A DNA stretch of 64,000 nt from Macrostomum hystrix. Its lineage: Eukaryota; Platyhelminthes; Macrostomidae. Both the position numbers and the translations under genes were made by a program. The DNA lies in NCBI GenBank assembly GCA_950097015.1, contig CATNEN010000038.1:25395001-25459000 (forward strand), given 5' to 3'. A model generated the notes under the pieces. That model was not told the origin of the DNA. It ran no database searches and was given only the letters and a program-made list of their open reading frames with translations. Positions within the stretch are counted from its first letter, which is position 1, and every line of letters begins with the position of its first letter. Shown here piece after piece: positions 55,301-64,000 of the stretch.

Positions 55301-56995
55301 CCTGCTACTCTATCCGCCCCCGATCAGCCACTCAATCCGCCCTCTATCCGCTCACGATCAGCCACTCAATCCGCCCTCTATCCGCCCCCCGATCAGCCAC
55401 TTAATCCGCCCTCTACCCGCCCCCGATTAGCTACTCAATCCGCCCTCTATCCGCCCACGATCAGCCACTCAATCCGCCCTCTACCCGCCCCCGATTAGCT
55501 ACTCAATCCGCCCTCTACCCGCCCCCGATTAGCTACTCAATCCGCCCTCTATCCGCCCACGATCAGCCACTCAATCCGCCCTCTACCCGCCCCCGATTAG
55601 CTACTCAATCCGCCCTCTATCCGCCCACGATCAGCCACTCAATCCGCCCTCTATCCGCCCACGATCAGCCACTTAATCCGCCCTCTATCCGCTCACGATC
55701 AGCCACTCAATCCGCCCTCTATCCGCCCCCGATTAGCTACTCAATCCGCCCTCTATCCGCCCCCGATTAGCTACTCAATCCGCCCTCTATCCGCCCACGA
55801 TCAGCCACTTAATCCGCCCTCTATCCGCCCACGATCAGCCACTCAATCCGCCCTCTATCCGCCCCCCGATCAGCCACTCAATCCGCCCCCTATCCGCCCC
55901 CGATTAGCTACTCAATCCGCCCTCTATCCGCCCACGATCAGCCACTCAATCCGCCCTCTATCCGCCCACGATCAGCAACTCAATCCGCCCTCTATCCGCC
56001 CACGATCAGCCACTCAATCCGCCCTCTATCCGCCCACGATCAGCCACTTAATCCGCCCTCTATCCGCTCACGATCAGCCACTCAATCCGCCCTCTATCCG
56101 CCCCCGATTAGCTACTCAATCCGCCCTCTATCCGCCCCCGATTAGCTACTCAATCCGCCCTCTATCCGCCCACGATCAGCCACTCAATCCACCCTCTATC
56201 CGCCCACGATCAGCCACTCAATCCGCCCTCTATCCGCCCACGATCAGCCACTCAATCCGCCCTCTATCCACCCACGATCAGCCACTTAATCCGCCCTCTA
56301 TCCGCTCACGATCAGCCACTCAATCCGCCCTCTATCCGCCCCCGATTAGCTACTCAATCCGCCCTCTATCCGCCCCCGATTAGCTACTCAATCCGCCCTC
56401 TATCCGCCCACGATCAGCCACTTAATCCGCCCTCTATCCGCCCACGATCAGCCACTCAATCCGCCCTCTATCCGCCCACGATCAGCCACTCAATCCGCCC
56501 TCTATCCACACACGATCAGCCACTTAATCCGCCCTCTATCCGCTCACGATCAGCCACTCAATCCGCCCTCTATCCGCCCCCGATTAGCTACTCAATCCGC
56601 CCTCTATCCGCCCCCGATTAGCTACTCAATCCGCCCTCTATCCGCCCACGATCAGCCACTTAATCCGCCCTCTATCCGCCCACGATCAGCCACTCAATCC
56701 GCCCTCTATCCGCCCCCCGATCAGCCACTCAATCCGCCCCCTATCCGCCCCCGATTAGCTACTCAATCCGCCCTCTATCCGCCCACGATCAGCCACTCAA
56801 TCCGCCCTCTATCCGCCCACGATCAGCCACTCAATCCGCCCTCTATCCGCCCACGATCAGCCACTCAATCCGCCCTCTATCCGCCCACGATCAGCCACTT
56901 AATCCGCCCTCTATCCGCTCACGATCAGCCACTCAATCCGCCCTCTATCCACCCCCCGATCAGCCACTCAATCCGCCCTCTACCCGCCCCAAATT
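55300..56995 (+). repeat. 34-bp CCGCCCTCTATCCGCCC minisatellite
   Basis: About 50 copies of a 34-bp unit, CTCAATCCGCCCTCTATCCG plus CCCACGATCAGCCA. Two alternating types (CACGATCAGCCAC and CCCGATTAGCTAC) occur in recurring block orders. One strand is strongly C-rich. Confidence 0.96.
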
Positions 56996-56999
56996 CGCC

Positions 57000-57385
57000 C
57001 TAAATCCTCTTTCTCTCCTCCCCATATTTTATCTACTTCTAAGCCTTCTAAAGTTACAAACTTTCCACATCATATTGCACACTACTTATACAAGTAGTTC
57101 TTTTTATCTTGACGAATCAAATTTAAAACTCGAATTGATATTTTTTTTTTCTCGACTGAATGCCTTCAGTACTCAGCGCGATAGTCATTCAAAAATCCCT
57201 GTGATGATTTTACAGTACTACTAAAACAATATAGAGTCGTGCGTAAAAAATTAATTATCAAACAGTAAAACTGTTGCCCACTTTAAAAAAATTTAGTGCT
57301 ATTGGCCCTATGTTTGTTGTCGTTTTTGTTATTGCTTAGCTTCAATTTACGAGCCTATTTGCTGTTTGAATGCATAATCAACTAT
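57000..57385. other. Spacer between arrays
   Basis: Unique AT-rich sequence, no gene or signal recognised. Confidence 0.4.
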
Positions 57386-58820
57386 TAGACAGGTAGAATC
57401 ACATGTTAGACAGGTAGAATCACATGTTAGACAGGTAGAATCACATGTTAGACAGGTAGAATCACATGTTAGACAGGTAGGATCAGATGTTAGACAGGTA
57501 GGATCAGATGTTAGACAGGTAGAATCACATGTTAGACAGGTAGAATCACATGTTATACAGGTAGGATCAGATGTTAGACAGGTTGGGTCAGATGTTAGAC
57601 AGGTAGAATCACATGTTAGACAGGTAGAATCACATGTTAGACAGGTAGAATCACATGTTAGACAGGTAGAATCACATGTTATACAGGTAGGATCAGATGT
57701 TAGACAGGTTGGGTCAGATGTTAGACAGGTAGGATCAGATGTTAGACAGGTAGAATCACATGTTAGACAGGTAGAATCACATGTTAGACAGGTAGAATCA
57801 GATGTTAGATAGGTTGGGTCAGATGTTAGTCAGGTTGGGTCAGATGTTAGTCAGGTTGGGTCAGATGTTAGTCAGGTTGGGTCACATGTTAGTCAGGTTG
57901 GGTCAGATGTTAGACAGGTAGAATCACATGTTAGACAGGTAGAATCACATGTTAGACAGGTAGAATCAGATGTTAGACAGGTTGGGTCAGATGTTAGTCA
58001 GGTTGGGTCAGATGTTAGTCAGGTTGGGTCAGATGTTAGTCAGGTTGGGTCAGATGTTAGACAGGTAGAATCACATGTTATACAGGTAGGATCAGATGTT
58101 AGACAGGTTGGGTCAGATGTTAGACAGGTAGGATCAGATGTTAGACAGGTAGAATCACATGTTAGACAGGTAGAATCACATGTTAGACAGGTAGAATCAG
58201 ATGTTAGATAGGTTGGGTCAGATGTTAGTCAGGTTGGGTCAGATGTTAGTCAGGTTGGGTCAGATGTTAGTCAGGTTGGGTCACATGTTAGTCAGGTTGG
58301 GTCAGATGTTAGACAGGTAGAATCACATGTTAGACAGGTAGAATCACATGTTAGACAGGTAGAATCAGATGTTAGACAGGTTGGGTCAGATGTTAGTCAG
58401 GTTGGGTCAGATGTTAGTCAGGTTGGGTCAGATGTTAGTCAGGTTGGGTCAGATGTTAGACAGGTAGAATCACATGTTAGACAGGTAGAATCACATGTTA
58501 GACAGGTAGAATCAGATGTTAGACAGGTTGGGTCAGATGTTAGTCAGGTTGGGTCACATGTTAGTCAGGTTGGGTCAGATGTTAGACAGGTTGGGTCACA
58601 TGTTAGTCAGGTTGGGTCAGATGTTAGACAGGTAGAATCACATGTTAGACAGGTAGAATCACATGTTAGACAGGTAGAATCAGATGTTAGACAGGTTGGG
58701 TCAGATGTTAGTCAGGTTGGGTCACATGTTAGTCAGGTTGGGTCAGATGTTAGACAGGTTGGGTCAGATGTTAGACAGGTAGAATCACATGTTATACAGG
58801 TAGGATCAGATGTTAGACAG
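57385..58820 (+). repeat. 21-bp CATGTTAGACAGGTAGAATCA minisatellite
   Basis: About 68 copies of a 21-bp unit, with blocks of GAATCACATG, GGATCAGATG and TTGGGTCAGATG types. A block of about 420 bp (57570-57990) recurs further right (from about 58080), showing large-scale duplication. The unit shares CATGTTAGA and its period with the array at 23395-24745. Confidence 0.96.
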
Positions 58821-59900
58821 TTGACAATTTTTCGAGCACTGCTGTCTCTTTTTTGACTTATTAGCTTATTTTACATGGCTTGTCGCTGTTAATTTCTGCT
58901 TCTCAAAAGCAGTTTTTTAGAAACGTTTTAAAGTCTAGTTAATTAGATTTCCGCGCTTTTGCACTTACCTGCAGACTTGCCCGATGAAAAAACCGAGTCA
59001 CGTAAATTGTTGTTTTGTGAAGGTTATTTTTTCTTAAAAGTAATCTAATTACTGTTTCGAACACAATTATTGCATCTTAGTTGATTCAATCAAGCTTAAT
59101 GTAGAGTCGCTATTTTTGTGCTTTTTGCTTGGTTTTTTGTTTTACCTTTTACCTCGTCATTTTGAAACAATGAACCGGATAACACCGGAAGGAAACAACG
59201 ATTCATCAATCGAGCTTTTTTGTCTTTTGCTAAATTCATTATTTTTGCTTTGCTTTTTCTTTAGTTTCATGCACTGCCCCTCTCATTGCCACTGTTCCGC
59301 TTCTGCTGTACAGTTTTTTCTTATTAAACTAAGCGTTAAAAATGCTCTCTAGTCTACTGACGTTAGTCTCAGCAGTAGCATGAAGTGGTCGTATTAAAAA
59401 ATTCGAAAATTGTAGAAAGTCTTCAAGATTCTGCAAAATAAGGAATCGCTGATAGACTAGCCGCTTTTTGTTTATTTTTTTCAGCTCCGTGTTTGTTTTA
59501 CTGCTGCGTTTTCAAATGTCGACCACACATCTTTTAAATTCCATTAGTTTTTGTAACATAAATTGTAGAATCTCATGCGCTTATCTCGACAAGGAAATTT
59601 ATTTTTTTGTATGATGGCTTTTTTCAGCTGTTTAAAAAAGTTAGACAAGAGAAAGAGACGCTTGTGATAGTTTGAGTTCACTCAGAATTTTGTGATCGCT
59701 AGAAATAGTTAGATTTCAGTTTTCTTATAAAAAAGTAGACACATCCAGCAGAAAATTATAGTCCCACCTTTCTTAATAAAAGAAGTTTAAAAAACCGAAA
59801 TTACACGATGTACAGACAGATCGTTTTTTCTTTGTTTAAACAAATTTAAATCTCGTCTTTTATAACGAACTGTTAACTTTATTTGTGAATCTCTTAAATT
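58821..59900. other. Spacer, no gene recognised
   Basis: AT-rich unique sequence with short frames only (longest about 78 codons at 59116-59352, without recognisable content). Confidence 0.4.
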
Positions 59901-59904
59901 TTTG

Positions 59905-60345
59905 GTGGCGAAGAGTAAGGTGTGGAAATAGCGAAGGATAAGGGGGGGAAATGGCAAAGGATAAGAGTGGAAATGGCAAAGGATAAGGGGTGGAAATGGC
60001 GAAGAGTAAGGTGTGGAAATAGCGAAGGATAAGGGGGGGGAAATGGCAAAGGATAAGAGTGGAAATGGCGAATGATAAGGGGTGGAAATGGCGAAGAGTA
60101 AGGTGTGGAAATGGCGAAGGATAAGGGGTGGAAATGGCGAATGATAAGGGGTGGAAATGGCGAATGATAAGGGGGTGGAAATGGCGAATGATAAGGGGGT
60201 GGAAATGGCGAATGATAAGGGGTGGAAATGGCGAATGATAAGGGGTGGAAATGGCGAAGGATAAGGGGTGGAAATGGCGAAGGACAAGAGTGGAAATGGC
60301 GAAGGATAAGAGTGGAAATGGCAAAGGATAAGGGGGAAAATGGGT
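59905..60345 (+). repeat. 23-bp GGATAAGGGGTGGAAATGGCGAA minisatellite
   Basis: About 19 copies of 21-24 bp. Variants include GAGTAAGGTGTGG and GGGGGGG length changes. The strand is purine-rich, so the minus strand gives open Pro/Ser/Phe-rich frames that are not genes. Confidence 0.95.
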
Positions 60346-60800
60346 TAGCTTTTGTGGCGGTAATGACGAAATACAAGTGGCCGAAACGGAGGACACAGGG
60401 CACCACGCGACACCCGCAGTGACAAATGATGAGTTCATTCGAACAAAAAAGTCACACAAGACAAAGGCCGATTGTGCATCGGTTTCAGGTAGTTTTTTTA
60501 CTCCAAGACTAGAGCCGCAATGAGCATCGAAGGAAGCCAAGCAGCATTCAAGCGCCATTAGCAAGAAAACTGTTTTTATTTATTTATTTTTTAGCAACAT
60601 TCAGTCATTTGTCAATATCCTTTTTAGTATCAGAGCTGAAGTGAGGTGGCGTGTTAGTTAACGAAAACTAATTTTATGAGCACCAGAGATGACGAAGCGA
60701 ACAAAAGCATTGTAGAGAAGTTTATGTTTTTTGCTTAAAATATTCTTTGCGAAGAAAAGCTTACAACTTGTAAGGTGAAGTATAAGGGGAAATTATAAGA
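60346..60800. other. Spacer, no gene recognised
   Basis: Unique sequence between two purine-rich arrays; short frames only. Confidence 0.4.
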
Positions 60801-61650
60801 GGAAGCGAAAAGGGGGCGGATATGGGCAGGAAAAGGGGCGCAAGGAAGCGGATATGGGGCGGAAGAGGAAGCGGATATGGGGCGGAAGAGGAAGCGGATA
60901 TGGGGCGGAAGAGGAAGCGGATATGGGGCGGAAGAGGAAGCGGATATGGGGCGGAAGAGGAAGCGGATATGGGGCGGAAGAGGAAGCGGATATGGGGCGG
61001 AAGAGGAAGCGGATATGGGGCGGAAGAGGAAGCGGATATGGGGCGGAAGAGGAAGCGGATATGGGGCGGAAGAAGGAGCGGAAGGGAGCGGATTTGGAGC
61101 GGAAGAAGGAGCGGAAGGGGGCGGATATGGGCCTAAAAAGGGGCGGAAGAAGGAGCGGAAGGGGGCGAATATGGGGCGGAAGAGGGGCGGATGAAGGAGC
61201 GGAGTGGGGCGGAAGAGGGGCGGAAAAGGAGCGGAAGGTGGCGGATATGGGCCTAAAAAGGGGCGGAAGGGTGCGGATTTGGAGTGGAAGAAGGAGCGGA
61301 AGGGGCCGGATATGGGCCTAAAAAGGGGCGGAAGAAGAGGCGGAAGAAGGAGCGGAAGGGGGCGAATATGGGGCAGAAGAGGGGCGGATGAAGGAGCGGA
61401 GTGGGGCGGAAGAAGGAGCGGAAGGGAGCGGATTTGGAGTGGAAGAAGGAGCGGAAGGGGGCGGATATGGGCCTAAAAAGGGGCGTAAGAAGGGGGCGTA
61501 AGAAGGGGGCGGCGGAAGGGGGCGAATATGGGGCGGAAGAAGGAGCGGAAGGGGGCGGATATGGGGCAGAAGAAGGAGCGGAGTGGAGCGGAAGAGGGGC
61601 GGAAGAAGGAGCGGAAAGGTGGCGGATATGGGGCAGATATGGTCGGAAAG
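60800..61650 (+). repeat. 23-bp GCGGATATGGGGCGGAAGAG purine-rich minisatellite
   Basis: Perfect 23-bp copies at about 60850-61070 are followed by scrambled GGAGCGGAAGGGGGCGGATAT-like blocks of 11-60 bp, including repeated larger segments with GGGCCTAAAAAGGGGCGGAA. The plus strand is almost wholly purine. Confidence 0.95.
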
Positions 61651-62225
61651 TAGGTAGAAAGGAATTTTGTCTTAAAAGGGAGAGGAATTTCTAGATTTTA
61701 CTTTGTCGATAGTTTACTAAGTAGTTTTTCAAATCACTGAGGCAAATAAGATGTTAAATATGAATTTTAAAAATAATTTGAAACAGAAACGCGAGCCTAA
61801 ATTGACAGTTGAAACAAAAAATTGAGACGACAAGAGGAGCTAAAAGCACAAACACAAAACGATTAACTTCATAGGATCAGGAGTAAAGCTAAAAGGTCTT
61901 GGACGCTAGGAAAAGCTGATGAAAATAGGATTGCATTTCATAGCTAGCCAATTTTAGCATTTAAAATACAAAATAACAAAAATATTCTTTGTTTAAATAC
62001 GTAACAACGAGTCAAATGGAAATTACTGACGGAATAAGAGAAAGAGAATACTAATTAAAAATAATTAAAGCGTTTGCAATTGTTTTGAAAAAGCTTCTAC
62101 AAGAAAGCCTACAACGCTGCTGTCTTCATTCCAGAAGAGTCCCTAGCAATCCTAAAATATAAAACTATAATCCCAAAAACAATTCGTTGTACTATTTATT
62201 TTTTTCTTTATCCTCATAAAATTCA
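61651..62225. other. Spacer, no gene recognised
   Basis: Unique AT-rich sequence; no coding region or signal seen. Confidence 0.4.
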
Positions 62226-62261
62226 AAGATCCTTATCTTTAAACCTTACCTCATACCAAGA

Positions 62262-63990
62262 TTCCCAACCTATAATTATTAGATCCCAACCTATAATTAT
62301 TAGATCCCAACCTATAATTATTAGATCCCAACCTATAATTATTAGATCCCAACCTATAATTATTAGATCCCAACCTAGAATTATTAGATCCCAGCCTAGA
62401 ATTATTAGATCCCAGCCTAGAATCATTAGATCCCAGCCTAGAATCATTAGATCCCAGCCTAGAATCATTAGATCCCAGCCCAGAATCATTAGATCCCAGC
62501 CTAGAATCATTAGATCCCAGCCTAGAATCATTAGATCCCAGCCTAGAATCATTAGATCCCAGCCTAGAATCATTAGATCCCAACCCAGAATCATTAGATC
62601 CCAGCCTAGAATTATTAGATCCCAGCCTAGAACTATTTGATCCCAACCTAGAATCATTAGATCCCAGCCTAGAATCATTAGATCCCAGCCTAGAATCATT
62701 AGATCCCAGCCTAGAATTATTAGATCCCAGCCTAGAATCATTAGATCCCAACCTAGAATTATTTGATCCCAGCCTAGAATTATTTGATCCCAGCCTAGAA
62801 TCATTAGATCCCAGCCTAGAATTATTAGATCCCAACCTAGAATCATTAGATCCCAGCCTAGAATCATTAGATCCCAGCCTAGAATCATTAGATCCCAGCC
62901 TAGAATCATTAGATCCCAGCCTAGAATTATTTGATCCCAGCCTAGAATTATTTGATCCCAGCCTAGAATCATTAGATCCCAGCCTAGAATTATTAGATCC
63001 CAGCCTAGAATCATTAGATCCCAGCCTAGAATTATTTGATCCCAGCCTAGAATTATTTGATCCCAGCCTAGAATCATTAGATCCCAGCCTAGAATCATTA
63101 GATCCCAGCCTAGAATCATTAGATCCCAGCCTAGAATCATTAGATCCCAGCCTAGAATTATTAGATCCCAGCCTAGAATCATTAGATCCCAACCTAGAAT
63201 TATTTGATCCCAGCCTAGAATTATTTGATCCCAGCCTAGAATCATTAGATCCCAGCCTAGAATTATTAGATCCCAACCTAGAATCATTAGATCCCAGCCT
63301 AGAATCATTAGATCCCAGCCTAGAATCATTAGATCCCAGCCTAGAATCATTAGATCCCAGCCTAGAATTATTTGATCCCAGCCTAGAATTATTTGATCCC
63401 AGCCTAGAATCATTAGATCCCAGCCTAGAATTATTAGATCCCAGCCTAGAATTATTAGATCCCAGCCTAGAATCATTAGATCCCAGCCTAGAATCATTAG
63501 ATCCCAGCCTAGAATTATTAGATCCCAGCCTAGAATCATTAGATCCCAGCCTAGAATTATTTGATCCCAGCCTAGAATTATTTGATCCCAGCCTAGAATC
63601 ATTAGATCCCAGCCTAGAATTATTAGATCCCAGCCTAGAATTATTAGATCCCAGCCTAGAATCATTAGATCCCAGCCTAGAATCATTAGATCCCAGCCTA
63701 GAATTATTAGATCCCAGCCTAGAATCATTAGATCCCAGCCTAGAATTATTAGATCCCAGCCTAGAATTATTAGATCCCAGCCTAGAATCATTAGATCCCA
63801 GCCTAGAATTATTAGATCCCAGCCTAGAACTATTTGATCCCAACCTAGAATCAAGCGATCCCAACCTAGAATCATTAGATCCCAGCCTAGAATTATTAGA
63901 TCCCAGCCTAGAACTATTTGATCCCAACCTAGAATCAAGCGATCCCAACCTAGAATTATTTGATCCCAACCTAGAATGCTAAGATAGGAA
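62262..63990 (+). repeat. 21-bp AGATCCCAGCCTAGAATCATT minisatellite
   Basis: About 80 copies of exactly 21 bp running almost to the window end. Left-end copies are CCCAACCTATAATTATTAGAT; later ones alternate CATTAG, TATTAG and TATTTG types in recurring blocks. The triplet period opens minus-strand frames of about 570 codons in two registers, with no coding character. Confidence 0.97.
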
Positions 63991-64000
63991 TTTAGATTCC

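Noticed and set aside
59787-60564. Minus-strand Pro/Ser/Phe-rich frames of up to 234 codons
   Set aside because: Reverse of the purine-rich 23-bp array, open in several frames; not coding.
62223-63969. Two overlapping minus-strand frames of about 570 codons
   Set aside because: A 21-bp array without stops; no start context, splice signals or recognisable domain.

Overview
This is animal nuclear DNA. It holds intron-split genes with GT-AG boundaries, a Piezo channel, a novel-class protein kinase C, a dual-leucine-zipper (DLK/LZK) MAP3K, a type II membrane glycosyltransferase and a small coiled-coil protein. Homopolymer Gln/Ala tracts encoded by CAG/GCN runs, tRNA-derived SINEs, and AG acceptors placed 5-38 nt before start codons (compatible with spliced-leader addition) suggest a lophotrochozoan or flatworm-like invertebrate. 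The species cannot be told from the sequence, and this is an inference.

Layout. 257-23156 (+): Piezo, 19 recognisable exons that join in frame to about 2412 residues; only the N-terminal few hundred residues lie upstream of the window. 25536-27115 (+): four-exon, 272-residue coiled-coil protein. 27563-30554 (-): two-exon DXD glycosyltransferase, convergent with the coiled-coil gene. 31325-31500: CCAAT/TATA-type promoter. 33703-43246 (+): novel PKC (epsilon/eta type) with C2, pseudosubstrate, C1A, C1B and kinase exons. 43247-47406: gene-free spacer with MITE-like elements and a stray copy of a PKC exon-intron junction. 47445-55107 (+): DLK/LZK-type MAP3K. 55108-64000: no gene recognised, mostly tandem arrays.

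The dominant feature is tandem repetition. Most of the larger introns are filled by a private minisatellite (period 16-52 bp, mostly 21-42 bp), and further arrays lie in the spacers. Many arrays whose period is a multiple of three give long spurious ORFs on both strands. Several unrelated arrays share an AGATCC(C) core, often preceded by pyrimidine-CAG, so they look like amplified 3' splice sites. The clearest case is the last PKC intron. Its 42-bp unit contains a copy of the true acceptor and the first codons of the next exon. The terminal units are in frame with that exon, so an upstream acceptor would insert 14-residue repeats into the kinase domain without a stop.

The mobile elements are two SINEs with clear target-site duplications (one with a Deu-like central domain), a 1.4-kb Piezo-intron insertion bounded by a 16-bp direct repeat, a foldback element and two MITE-like inverted-repeat elements. 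The genes are not an operon or pathway; their adjacency appears incidental.
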